Source: Paludibacteraceae bacterium (lineage in GTDB: Bacteria; Bacteroidota; Bacteroidia; Bacteroidales; Paludibacteraceae). Taken from it: a stretch of DNA of 64,000 nt. The DNA is taken from contig JAILMN010000010.1 in assembly GCA_024692565.1 (NCBI GenBank), positions 124,001 to 188,000 of the forward strand, given 5' to 3'. The first letter of the stretch is position 1. Every line of letters begins with the position of its first letter. The position numbers were made by a program, and so were the translations under genes. The notes under the pieces were generated by a model. It worked only from the letters and a program-made list of their open reading frames with translations. It had not been told where the DNA came from and made no database searches. Positions 40,217-50,436 of this stretch are shown piece after piece.

Positions 40217-40591
40217 ATGAAAACATTGAGATATTTATTGATAGTGATAGCGATGGCGGGGTTCCTGAGCACTCATGCTCAGGGGCTCGCGCAGCAGCCG
40301 CAAGCGCAGATGCGCTCGACATCCGGAATGGTGTATTCCGGTTCGACGCTTCCGCAGGCTGCCGCTACCGGCGCTATGGTGACGGGAACAACTCCGGGAA
40401 CCTACACTCCTGCGAATTCGGGTGGGCCGAACCGCGCGAAGAAAGGTTGGGGAACCGGAGGCGAATCCGGAGAACCGGGTGACCGTCCGGAGCCATATGA
40501 AGATCCGCTGGGCGATGTGATGTGGCCATTGGCATTGCTTGCTGCGGCATATGCCTTGCTGCGCGTGTATAGGCGTAGATGCCGTGTATAG
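40217..40591 (+). CDS. Small secreted protein with C-terminal PLGD-TM-basic tail
   Basis: MKTLRYLLIVIAMAGFLSTHAQ...; EPYEDPLGDVMWPLALLAAAYALLRVYRRRCRV. Confidence 0.8.
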   Translation: MKTLRYLLIVIAMAGFLSTHAQGLAQQPQAQMRSTSGMVYSGSTLPQAAATGAMVTGTTPGTYTPANSGGPNRAKKGWGTGGESGEPGDRPEPYEDPLGDVMWPLALLAAAYALLRVYRRRCRV

Positions 40592-40743
40592 CCTGCGGCG
40601 TTTATGCTTCGCGTGTATATGCGCACACGTGCGTTCCTTAAATATTTATTATATAGAAAAAAACAATAAAAATACCTTCCGAGAGCGGTAATAGCTCTCC
40701 GAAGGAGAAAACATAAAAAAATTTTTGTTAGACAGAGCAAAAG

Positions 40744-40767
40744 AAAACAGGGCGTGTGCCCTGTTTT
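40744..40767. terminator. Bidirectional intrinsic terminator (same 10-bp stem as 12319-12342)
   Basis: AAAACAGGGC-GTGT-GCCCTGTTTT. Confidence 0.85.
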
Positions 40768-40770
40768 TTG

Positions 40771-41262
40771 TTATGATTGACTATGTTCCACTATGAAATT
40801 GTGGAAAGTGCTGATCACTTGATTATGCAAGGGGTGATCCTTGCGCAAAATGATGCTGGAGAAATAGCGTACGTTATCTATAACCATCGGCTCATTGTAC
40901 ATCGAATAGGAGTCACTCTCAATGTATGTGTGGAACCAAATGCGGAACAATCGGTCGCGAGAAGCTTGGCGCTTATCCGTGGTATCGCAGATATACAGCA
41001 TTACCGGTTCCTTCTGCGCAAAGAATTCCTCTATAATCACGCGCACCGTCTCAAATACATCCTTATCAGCACGCGATGAACGACCAGACTCGTTGATAAT
41101 ATAGAATTGATATACTCCTTCGTCAAAAAACGATACATCCGCAATGAAACCTACGGTATATATTATACCATGTTTCGTCCGAAACAAGAAAATATTCTCA
41201 TCCTCTTGCTTCACTTTATAGGGAGAACGCAGATTGACTGCTTCGGCAGAGATGTGGACCAT
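40771..41262 (-). CDS. DUF6169-like hypothetical protein
   Basis: YKVKQEDENIFLFRTKHGIIYTVGFIAD..., RDRLFRIWFHTY. Confidence 0.55.
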   Translation of the reverse strand: MVHISAEAVNLRSPYKVKQEDENIFLFRTKHGIIYTVGFIADVSFFDEGVYQFYIINESGRSSRADKDVFETVRVIIEEFFAQKEPVMLYICDTTDKRQASRDRLFRIWFHTYIESDSYSMYNEPMVIDNVRYFSSIILRKDHPLHNQVISTFHNFIVEHSQS

Positions 41263-41408
41263 TATACTAATTGTAAGTCTTCTCGTTCTGCCATAATCTC
41301 ACGGACGCGTGCCTCGAAAACCTTCCTTAAGCCCACCATACGGCGCAAAGCCTCCATGCGTTCTTCTTCTGTTTTGAATTGAACAGCTTCCATACGCTTT
41401 CCTTTCAT
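41262..41408 (-). CDS. 48-aa small protein translationally coupled to the DUF6169-like gene
   Basis: Not in supplied track: MKGKRMEAVQFKTEEERMEALRRMVGLRKVFEARVREIMAEREDLQLV; TAATG overlap with downstream ATG; TACCTTTG promoter upstream. Confidence 0.65.
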   Translation of the reverse strand: MKGKRMEAVQFKTEEERMEALRRMVGLRKVFEARVREIMAEREDLQLV

Positions 41409-41490
41409 TTTACCTTTGACGCTGCAAAGGTACAACTTTTTTTTGAATTACGCAAATTTTAATTGAATATTGTATGATTTTTTATACTTC

Positions 41491-41605
41491 GCGTGCGCAT
41501 ATGCACTCGCACGTGCGTTCCTTAAATATTTATTATATAGAAAAAAACAATAAAAATATTCCAATAGCGGTAATAGCTCTCCGAAGGAGAAAATACAAAA
41601 AAATC
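41491..41605 (+). pseudogene. Orphan 3' fragment of a PLGD-tail small-protein gene plus downstream repeat
   Basis: 63 nt identical to the coding 3' end of 12417-12995 (ACAYALARAFLKYLLYRKKQ*), followed by shared AGCGGTAATAGCTCTCCGAAGGAGAAAA. Confidence 0.8.
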
Positions 41606-41683
41606 TTTAAAATGCGAAAAAAATTTGGCTATTTCAAATTTTTGTAGTACCTTTGCAGCCGCAAAGGTTAAAGAAAGGAAAAT

Positions 41684-41989
41684 ATGCCAAGTGCAGAAGT
41701 AGCCAATATGATTCCACAGATTCAGCATTTCTTTGCTCAACAACCTGTGAACAGAGCCTATTTATTTGGCTCTTGTTCGCGTGGCGAGGAGACGAAAGAT
41801 AGCGATGTGGACATCTTGGTCGATTTAGATAAGTCCAAGCCTATGGGCTTATTCCAATATGTAACTATGAAATTGGATCTGCAGGAGCTGCTTCAACGTG
41901 AGGTTGATTTGGTAGAAAGCAATGAGTTATTACCCTTTGCGCAGGAATCCGCTAATCGCGATAAATTCTTAATCTATGAGAGAGCATAA
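41684..41989 (+). CDS. MNT-type minimal nucleotidyltransferase (MntA-like antitoxin)
   Basis: AYLFGSCSRGEETKDSDVDILVDLD; overlaps HEPN gene. Confidence 0.88.
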   Translation: MPSAEVANMIPQIQHFFAQQPVNRAYLFGSCSRGEETKDSDVDILVDLDKSKPMGLFQYVTMKLDLQELLQREVDLVESNELLPFAQESANRDKFLIYERA

Positions 41990-42335
41990 CAGAGACAAAG
42001 AACGCCTTGAGCACATTCTGGATGCTATAAGCGTAATTGAAAATGGTTTAGCCACATATCCAAAAGATGAGTTGCTGAATAATCGCTTACTATATTATGG
42101 ATTGGTTAAGCAGATAGAGATAATCGGTGAGGCGGCTAACATGTTAACTCATGAGTTTAGAGAGAAACATACGGAAGTCGATTGGCGACCAATAGTGGCC
42201 ATGCGGAATGTGCTGGTACACGACTATATTCATATCAGCAAAGAAATGTTATGGGCTACTATCACAGCAGATATACCGCATTTCAAGACTCACATAGAGA
42301 ATTTTCATGCGGAACTGAATAGTGGCGCACATTAA
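41976..42335 (+). CDS. HEPN-domain toxin (HepT-like, DUF86)
   Basis: RNVLVHDY matches RX4HXY motif; adjacent MNT. Confidence 0.88.
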   Translation: MREHNRDKERLEHILDAISVIENGLATYPKDELLNNRLLYYGLVKQIEIIGEAANMLTHEFREKHTEVDWRPIVAMRNVLVHDYIHISKEMLWATITADIPHFKTHIENFHAELNSGAH

Positions 42336-42834
42336 AAGGATAGGGCAAAAAGAGGGGGTGCAATAAACACGATAAAAATGTTCAAAAGGGTGACAAAATT
42401 GATTTTTTGTCACTTTTTTTGTGCAAAAAGTAAAAAATATTTGTGCATATGGAATAAATTTTGTACCTTTGCACGCTTTTCCCTCTTGTGCGCGTTATGC
42501 ACACGCATATACGCGAGGAGGAGAGTTAGAGACAAAAACATACAAAACCCTGATAGAAAATTATAAAGAAAATATCTTTTTGAAAAAGCAATTACATTGC
42601 GACCGACTTGTCTTGATTATTTTTAATCAAAAGTAAACTTTCATTAAAAATCCTCAATCCAACTCGCAATACTACGTATCCGTTTTTCAAAAAGAGAAAA
42701 TAATAAAAATTATAATTTTTCATCAGCGAAAACATAAAAAACACGTCTGCTTTAACAGACAGTCGCCATATGGCAATGAGTTGATAATCAAGCCTGTGGG
42801 CAAAAGATATTTCGAAATTTAGACAAAAACAAAT

Positions 42835-45800
42835 ATGACAACAAAAACACTTAAATCAATCGCATTGGTGCTTCTGTGCACTATGCTAAACATTAACTAT
42901 GCGTGGGGAACAACATATACCATAATTACATCTATTGACGATTTAAGCAATGGAGATAATGTTGTAATAGCCACCGATGATAGTGGTCCATCAATAGGAG
43001 TAAGTGGGTATAATAGTAATAAGGATGCAACAGTATCTACATCGGAGGATGATTGGGTTGAATTCACTGTGGGAAATGCATCAGCCAGCGGATGGACTCT
43101 GTATGATAGCGGAGCTACAAAATATATTGCATCCCCGGGAGGAAATGAATTTAAATATGGTGCTACTGGTGGCACTTGCTCAGTTGATGGTTCTGGCAAT
43201 CTCATTTGCAATAGTCGATATCTTTGTATTAATAGTGCAAACTATCGCTTTTATGGGTCGATTGGCTCGTATACTCCATTCCGAGTATGGAAAGTTTCTT
43301 CTTCTGTTTGCTCTTGTACCGGCAACCCTTCTGTATCTGCCCCAAGTAAAGGAGAGGTGTCTTCGAGCACTGCAGAGTTGGCTTGTTCCGGTGGTGTAAC
43401 TGCTGTTGGCACAGGTACAGGCTGCGCACTTACTTCATATGGTTTTGTTTATAATACCAGCGGTACTCCTACTATTTCGGATAGTAAAAAAGAAGTTGGT
43501 ACAACTATTGCTACGGGGACGAGTTTTAATACCACAATAACAGGACTTGCGCCGAGTACACACTACTATGTGCGCGCGTATGCCACCAATTGCAATGGCA
43601 CTGCATATAGTACAACGACCATAGATTTTACAACTGAATCCAAAGGCTGTACGGATCACGCAGGAGATAATGCGCAAAGTTATACCGGTACGGAGTATAC
43701 ATATGGGCCGGTTGATGCGTTTTACGAATACAATACCCGCCAAATACTTTACACGAAAGCGGATTTAGGATTAGCGGCAGGCAAAAAAGGAGTGATTAAA
43801 TCAATTTATTTCCGTTATGCGTATGGGACTGCGATGAGTTCAAAGACGTCCGTGAAAATTTACATGGCGAATACATCTCTTGCTGCTCTATCTACGAGTA
43901 ACTATGTAACCTCGTTCACAGAAGTGTATTCCGGAGCATTGAATGGCTCTGGAAACGGGACTTGGAATGAAATCATACTTGATAGTCCGTTTAACTATGA
44001 TGGTATCGGGAATCTGGTTGTAGTTATAGACGATAACTCCAATGCTTATGATGGTACGAATTATGTGTACAGTTATCATACAGCAAGTACCACTTCAGGC
44101 GCACAACTCTATACGCGTAGCGCAAGTAGCAATGCTGATCCTACGGCTGCAGCTACATGGACAGGAGCTACGCTGGTAAACTACCGTCCAGCTACTAAAT
44201 TCTGTATTCAGGAGCAAGATATGGTTGCGTGCACTGTAACTTTCAATGCTGGTACAGGCTCGTGCGGAACTTCTTCGCTAACGGAGCCTTCTGCCGGAGC
44301 AGGAGTAACATTACCTGCTGCAAGTCATAGTTGTGATGGATGGGATTTCGCAGGTTGGGCTAATGCAAGTGTTAGCTCTGAGACGACCAGTAAGCCGACT
44401 CTATATACTGCTGGTTTTAACTATAAACCCTCTTCCGATGAGACATTATATGCGGTTTATAAAAGAACAGAAGGAAGTGGATCCCCAGCAACATCGTCTG
44501 ACTCTTATGATTTTAGTTCTTCGTTGGGAGACTGGGATGGTACCGTAGAGGATTATTTCACTCAACCTTGCGGATTCAAAGCAGCAAATCAGTATGCGGC
44601 GAATTCGGCAATCGCCAATTTCTCTTCTTACGCTTCATCTGCTACATCTATTCAAATTTGGGTTTCAAGTATGCAAAATGGCGGCACGGGTTCGCGACTG
44701 ACTATTTCGCTGATTAACAGTAGTGGAGCTATTCTTACATCACAAGAAATTACACCTGTAAATGGAAGTGGTGCCGGTTCTTGCACAGAACAATCAGTTA
44801 CCTTTTCGTCCAGTTTAAGCGATGCGACAGGTTATAGAATGGAGTTGACGACTAAGGATAAGAATGTCTTAGTTAATGACACAAGGTACACTATTTCCTA
44901 TACCTCGGGTACCACTACGTATTATAGCAACCCTGTTTGTTGCTCTGGCGAAAAGGTTGGAACGCCGGTTGTAACGGCTACTCCGTCTAATGCGCAAATA
45001 CAACTCACGTGGCCGACTGTGACCAATGCAACCGCTTATAAATTAAAATGGAACGGTGGCGATTGGGAAACGGTTACTTCGCCTGTGACCAAGTCTGGTT
45101 TGACGAATGGAACGTCTTATACTTATCAAGTAAAAGCTATTGGTAACGGAACTACTTACTGCGATGGAGATCCTTCTGCTGAGGCTAGTTGTGTGGCAGG
45201 TGTTAGTTATACGGTGACCTGGATGAATAATGGCGAGACGCATACTACAACATCTGTATTGAGCGGCGAGAAACCGACCTTCCCGGCTACTCCGATTAGC
45301 TGCGATGTAGCAGAAGGAGGTGAGAGTACTGTGTTCTATGGTTGGGCAGAAGGAACATGGATTGGCAAGACGGACGATATCAGCGGTGAGACGATTTATA
45401 CCAGTGCGGACGATATGCCGGCGGTTGACGGAGCCGTTACCTATCATGCAGTATTTGGGAAAGGAAGTGCGGCATCTTACCGGTTGGTAAAATCCGATCC
45501 GGGAAGTGCTAACTGGGCAGGTAATTATCTAATCGCATATAATTCATCTACTTTCGCCGATGGGCGTGTTGGAGGTAAAGATGACTCCGGCAGCATTGGA
45601 GAAGGAGGACATTATGTTACCCCTGGTGCTAACTTGGATGGAGAAGTGGTTGCTGCAAGCTGGGGTGATACGTACAATGTTACATTGGAAAAAATCGGTA
45701 GTTCATCCACTTATTTGCTAAAAACGAAAGACGGAAAATATAATTACCAGACTTCGAACGCCAACGGACTTGCTGTTACCGCAACTAAAGCGACCGCGGA

Positions 45801-48800
45801 GGAATATCCTCTCTCGTTGAATTTCGAAAGTTCGAGTGATATTGAGATTTCTGTAGCTGGTACGAAATTCCACTATAATGCTTCTTCGCCGGGTTACTTC
45901 CGTTTCTACAAAGACGGCGGACAAAGTGCAATTTACATGTACAAGCGAGTAGGTGGTGAGTTTACAGAATATATGACCTCTTGTACTCCTTGTGAAAACA
46001 GAATCACAATCTCTAAGGGAAGCGAATCGCACGGAACATTCACATTGAGCAAGAGTGGCGAGCAAGGTACTTGTAGCGGACCGCGCGTAGTTACTGTAAC
46101 TCCTACACCGGACGAGCACTATCGTGTGGCTTCTGTTACCGCTTCGAATCCTGCGACAACCGGAACAGCTGCGGTAACAGGTCCGATAAATAATGCCTAT
46201 ACCGTGACATATAGCCAGAACTCCAAGGGTGCAACAACGATTAGTGTAACTTTTGAAGCCATTCCGCAACATACTATTTCGCTTAGTCCTTCTGCTCCAG
46301 CGCATGGTACGACTTCTTTGGAAGCTCCGGGGACCACATCTGTGACTATTTACGAAGGTACGATTGTCAATCTCCGTGTCACACCGGATGAGTGCTATGA
46401 ACTCGGAAGCATTTCTATTACTCCGGAAAGTGGCTATTCAGAATTGGAGCAGGTTGATGATGATGACTACCAGATCTTGGGTATCACAAACAACCTCACC
46501 GTGGCTGTGACTTATGCTCAACGCACGCAGTATACTGTCACATTAGATGCTTGCACCGGAACGGTAAGCTCAACCAGTTTAACGCAATCTGATTGCGGCT
46601 CTGTTGATTTGCCATCGGCAACGCCGTCTGAAGCTTGTGCTGCTGCGGAAGGTTGGTCTTTTGCCGGATGGTCACGCACCAAAGTGAATGGAGAAACTAA
46701 CACTCCGCCGGTATTGATTCCTGCCGGTTCGTTTACTCCGACAGCCAGCGAAACACTCTATGCGGTATATACAAAGAGCAGTGGCGCTGCTGCAACGTAT
46801 TGGGTGAAAGTTTACGACGACAGCAAATTGTCCGTTGGAGATTCGGTGATTATAGTATCTGATCCGTCGGACTATGCGATGAGTAAGACTCAAAACACAA
46901 ACAACCGTGATGCGGTTTCTATTACAAAATCTGTCACAGAGGATACGTTAACAGTCATAAGTAGTGATGTATGTAAATTTGTTCTTCAAAACGGTGCGTC
47001 AAGTGGAACGTGGGCATTTTATGATCCGAATGCGAAGGGCTATCTATGTGCTGCGAGTTCAAGTAATAACTATCTAAAAACGCAAGGAACGAATGATGCA
47101 GAGGGTAGTTTTGAAATCAGTATTAATAGTATAGATGGTGTTGCTTCGGTTACCGCCCAAGGCTCGTATACGAGAAACAAGATAAAGAAAAATAATAGCA
47201 ATATATTATTTGCATGTTACGCAAGCGGACAACATGAAATTTGTCTATATACGAAAGCAATGAGTGCAGCTAACGTATATAACTCCGTTCCGAGTTGTTT
47301 GCCTTGCGTTTCGTCTGAAGCATCGTTGTCCTCGTCGGCATTATCTCTGTCTACAGGAAAGACGAGTGTCGTTACTCTGACCAGCGCAAATACCAGCGCT
47401 GTATCGGCAACATCGGCAGACCCGACGATAGCTACGGTTTCTGTGGTCGGCAAAGAATTGACCATCAATGGACTCAAAGAAGGCGAGACAACGATTACCG
47501 TGGAGCAGGTGCGAGATGACCCGGGAGAAAGCGGACACTGCGAGGTGTATTTTGAATTAGTGGTATCCGTTACAACATCCACGATTGAGATTATTGAGTG
47601 GGAGCGTGAAGCTGTGATCATTGAGTATGACGGAGATGCAGATGCAAGCGTGGTACTTGGTAAGGAGGTGGAGCACGGTTCTAAGACAGGAAACGTTGCT
47701 ACAGAATTGTTCTTCTCAAAATATTTTGAGGCTGCCGGTGAGGATAAGCTGCTGGGCATCTATAATGGTACAGACCACACGATATATTTGGAGGATTATT
47801 TTATTTGGACTAAAGGATATGGTACAATATTGGAATTAAAAAACTATGGAGCTACAACTGGACAAATAAAGCCCCAAGAAGAAATTATTGTCTATCGATA
47901 TGGTACCACTGGATATTCTAAGGATTGTATGGACACTATTCCTGGGCATGAGTCATGGAACGAGATCACATGGGAAGGCATGAAGTTCTCCGGTCGACAT
48001 AGTATTGGACTTTACAGAAAAGACAAGAGTGGTAACGATAGTATAATTGATATTATTGGTGCTACCTATTACGACAAGTCCAAACCAAACGATTATGATC
48101 CTGGTTTAGTGCTCCTGGATACTAAATCAAATGGCGGTAAAAAACCAAGTTGGGGTGATGAGTCAGGTTTCAATGCGGAAGGTTGCGGCGATAACATTAT
48201 GACGAAAAACGATGTGGAGACTGCTTATGGACTTTCTACCAACCGCTGCTTGTTGGTTCGTAAGAATACAGTAACCAGTGGAGCGAATGCTTTGACTAAA
48301 GATACGTTGAATATAAATTACCCTGCAAGTAGTAATGACGCGTTAGCAGCTACTGCATTCAAAACATTATGCGAGGAATGGACTGGTTATCATGTGGTAG
48401 GAGATGGAGCAGCCGGCGAAACGAACACCTGCGAAGGTATGAGTGAGGTGGCGAAATTTGACTATTCGAACTACTACGTAACAATGGAGACCTTCTCCGA
48501 CGATAAAGAAATCGGTTCGTATTCGTTGGGCGATGGAACCTATCGAATTCCTCTGCCGGATTTGGATACTTTGGCTTGTAGACTCCTTCGTATCCAGTTG
48601 GCGAAAGACGGAGAGGTTATTGCTTCGTCTGACCCGAAAGTGCCTATCGTAGTAGATGCCAATATGTCCACCAATAGTGCTGAGTTCTATAAGCACTCTA
48701 TTGATACATGTAAAGTGTGCGATGTTGTGGTGCGCGATAATTCAACGTTGACGAAAGCTGCCAATGGAGCAGCCAATGACCGCGCTGAAGTACGCAATAT

Positions 48801-50418
48801 CACCGTTTACTCCGGTAGCCATTTGATTATTCCTTCCGGTGCAACCAATATGAAAGCGAGCTCCATTGTGCTGCGTTCGTTAGATGATACCGTTTCCACC
48901 GCTTCGTTTGTAGGAGGAATACAATTCAAGGATGCCGGCTATCATGCTTATCACAGCAAACGTGTCAAAGAGAATCGCTGGTACTGGTTCTGTCTGCCGC
49001 ATGCATGTCGTACCAACCGAATCACATGGCAAGATGGTTCGCTGGCTCGCTTAGGCACGGACTTCCACCTCAAGTATTATGATGGTGAGCAACGTGCAGC
49101 TACGCAGTCAGGTGGTTGCTGGAAAGAATATACAGGTTCTACCATCCAACCGGGTGTGGGATACATCCTGTCTGTAGAGAAACGTGAGGGTCACACCTAT
49201 CGTGAGCTTATCTTCCCGATGGATACCATCAGCGAGGGAGAGACCACAAAACCGGTATCTGTAGATGACTACGGAGCAGGCGAAGACATCACTCCTAATC
49301 ACAAAGGATGGAACCTCGTTGGTAACCCGTACATGACTTATTATCAAAAGAACACTATCAATGCGGGTGACAAGAACCTGCCTGCTTTGACAGTAGGTAA
49401 GCTGAATAGAATCCGCGTGGATGATCCGGGTGACCCGACAAAGCACCTGCTTACCTATGAGATTCTTACAGATGGAGTTAATGGAGCTCCGTTCGTCACA
49501 GTGCCCGTTAGTAACGGTAATTCGGAATATACGCAGGTTCTGCTCATGGATTATGACTTGCCTCCGTTCATCTCGTACTTCGTGCAGATTGGAGACGATG
49601 CAGCACCTTCGTCCGACCCGCTCTATGTGAACTTTGCCAAGGCTGACTTGACGAATACAACCACGAATCCGCTTCAGGCTTCGTATATGCGCAAGCGTAT
49701 CCAGGAAGAGGAGGATGCATTGGAGCCGATCTTGGTAACACTGCGTATGCAGAACGGCAAGAACGAGAGCGACGAGACAACGCTTATCATCTCTGACCTC
49801 TACTCCAATGAGTACGAGATAGGTTCTGACCTGGGTAAGATGTTCGGCGACGAATATAAGAGTCATAGCAAGCCGGTGTTCTATTCCAAGATGGAGGACA
49901 ATACCAAGTTGGCATTCATGTCGATGCCGGATGCATCTGCCAACGAATGGACACCGCTCGGATTCTGGGGCTATAATACGCAACCTATTACCGTTTCCCT
50001 GCGCCGCAATAACCGCAAACTGGATTATGTAGAGTCCGTGATGCTGTACGACAAGACGATGAATACCTATACGGAATTGCTGACGGACGATTACGTACTA
50101 TATCCGACCAAACAAGGTTTGTTTGGTAGCCGTCTGAGCGTAAAGGTAAAGGTAAAACGACCGACTCCGGCTGTCGCAACAGGAATGGACGAGGCGCATG
50201 AAGGTCTGTATGCTTATGCTGCAGGAAACCAGCAACTTGTGGTCGCCGGTATTCCGGAGCATGCGACTGTTTGGCTCTATGATGCCCTTGGAAAACTGAT
50301 TGCGATGGAGAATACGAGCCATTATATGCGTACTTATACGCTGCCAAGTAGCGGAGTATATTTCGTGCGCGTAAATAATGAACAAGGACAGCGCATATTG
50401 CGTGTAATCATCAAATAA
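42835..50418 (+). CDS. Giant secreted protein (2527 aa) with FN3-like domains and T9SS type-A sorting domain
   Basis: Signal peptide ...NINYAWGTT; FN3-like segments; C-term AYAAGNQQLVVAG...VWLYDALGKLIAM...YTLPSSGVYFVRVNNEQGQRILRVIIK. Confidence 0.9.
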   Translation: MTTKTLKSIALVLLCTMLNINYAWGTTYTIITSIDDLSNGDNVVIATDDSGPSIGVSGYNSNKDATVSTSEDDWVEFTVGNASASGWTLYDSGATKYIASPGGNEFKYGATGGTCSVDGSGNLICNSRYLCINSANYRFYGSIGSYTPFRVWKVSSSVCSCTGNPSVSAPSKGEVSSSTAELACSGGVTAVGTGTGCALTSYGFVYNTSGTPTISDSKKEVGTTIATGTSFNTTITGLAPSTHYYVRAYATNCNGTAYSTTTIDFTTESKGCTDHAGDNAQSYTGTEYTYGPVDAFYEYNTRQILYTKADLGLAAGKKGVIKSIYFRYAYGTAMSSKTSVKIYMANTSLAALSTSNYVTSFTEVYSGALNGSGNGTWNEIILDSPFNYDGIGNLVVVIDDNSNAYDGTNYVYSYHTASTTSGAQLYTRSASSNADPTAAATWTGATLVNYRPATKFCIQEQDMVACTVTFNAGTGSCGTSSLTEPSAGAGVTLPAASHSCDGWDFAGWANASVSSETTSKPTLYTAGFNYKPSSDETLYAVYKRTEGSGSPATSSDSYDFSSSLGDWDGTVEDYFTQPCGFKAANQYAANSAIANFSSYASSATSIQIWVSSMQNGGTGSRLTISLINSSGAILTSQEITPVNGSGAGSCTEQSVTFSSSLSDATGYRMELTTKDKNVLVNDTRYTISYTSGTTTYYSNPVCCSGEKVGTPVVTATPSNAQIQLTWPTVTNATAYKLKWNGGDWETVTSPVTKSGLTNGTSYTYQVKAIGNGTTYCDGDPSAEASCVAGVSYTVTWMNNGETHTTTSVLSGEKPTFPATPISCDVAEGGESTVFYGWAEGTWIGKTDDISGETIYTSADDMPAVDGAVTYHAVFGKGSAASYRLVKSDPGSANWAGNYLIAYNSSTFADGRVGGKDDSGSIGEGGHYVTPGANLDGEVVAASWGDTYNVTLEKIGSSSTYLLKTKDGKYNYQTSNANGLAVTATKATAEEYPLSLNFESSSDIEISVAGTKFHYNASSPGYFRFYKDGGQSAIYMYKRVGGEFTEYMTSCTPCENRITISKGSESHGTFTLSKSGEQGTCSGPRVVTVTPTPDEHYRVASVTASNPATTGTAAVTGPINNAYTVTYSQNSKGATTISVTFEAIPQHTISLSPSAPAHGTTSLEAPGTTSVTIYEGTIVNLRVTPDECYELGSISITPESGYSELEQVDDDDYQILGITNNLTVAVTYAQRTQYTVTLDACTGTVSSTSLTQSDCGSVDLPSATPSEACAAAEGWSFAGWSRTKVNGETNTPPVLIPAGSFTPTASETLYAVYTKSSGAAATYWVKVYDDSKLSVGDSVIIVSDPSDYAMSKTQNTNNRDAVSITKSVTEDTLTVISSDVCKFVLQNGASSGTWAFYDPNAKGYLCAASSSNNYLKTQGTNDAEGSFEISINSIDGVASVTAQGSYTRNKIKKNNSNILFACYASGQHEICLYTKAMSAANVYNSVPSCLPCVSSEASLSSSALSLSTGKTSVVTLTSANTSAVSATSADPTIATVSVVGKELTINGLKEGETTITVEQVRDDPGESGHCEVYFELVVSVTTSTIEIIEWEREAVIIEYDGDADASVVLGKEVEHGSKTGNVATELFFSKYFEAAGEDKLLGIYNGTDHTIYLEDYFIWTKGYGTILELKNYGATTGQIKPQEEIIVYRYGTTGYSKDCMDTIPGHESWNEITWEGMKFSGRHSIGLYRKDKSGNDSIIDIIGATYYDKSKPNDYDPGLVLLDTKSNGGKKPSWGDESGFNAEGCGDNIMTKNDVETAYGLSTNRCLLVRKNTVTSGANALTKDTLNINYPASSNDALAATAFKTLCEEWTGYHVVGDGAAGETNTCEGMSEVAKFDYSNYYVTMETFSDDKEIGSYSLGDGTYRIPLPDLDTLACRLLRIQLAKDGEVIASSDPKVPIVVDANMSTNSAEFYKHSIDTCKVCDVVVRDNSTLTKAANGAANDRAEVRNITVYSGSHLIIPSGATNMKASSIVLRSLDDTVSTASFVGGIQFKDAGYHAYHSKRVKENRWYWFCLPHACRTNRITWQDGSLARLGTDFHLKYYDGEQRAATQSGGCWKEYTGSTIQPGVGYILSVEKREGHTYRELIFPMDTISEGETTKPVSVDDYGAGEDITPNHKGWNLVGNPYMTYYQKNTINAGDKNLPALTVGKLNRIRVDDPGDPTKHLLTYEILTDGVNGAPFVTVPVSNGNSEYTQVLLMDYDLPPFISYFVQIGDDAAPSSDPLYVNFAKADLTNTTTNPLQASYMRKRIQEEEDALEPILVTLRMQNGKNESDETTLIISDLYSNEYEIGSDLGKMFGDEYKSHSKPVFYSKMEDNTKLAFMSMPDASANEWTPLGFWGYNTQPITVSLRRNNRKLDYVESVMLYDKTMNTYTELLTDDYVLYPTKQGLFGSRLSVKVKVKRPTPAVATGMDEAHEGLYAYAAGNQQLVVAGIPEHATVWLYDALGKLIAMENTSHYMRTYTLPSSGVYFVRVNNEQGQRILRVIIK

Positions 50419-50436
50419 GTAAGGAGGACTATCACG

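Noticed and set aside
41522-41743. 73-aa minus-strand ORF
   Set aside because: Runs through the promoter and 5' end of the MNT gene and the repeat; spurious.
49108-49983. 291-aa minus-strand ORF
   Set aside because: Antisense within the 2527-aa secreted protein gene.
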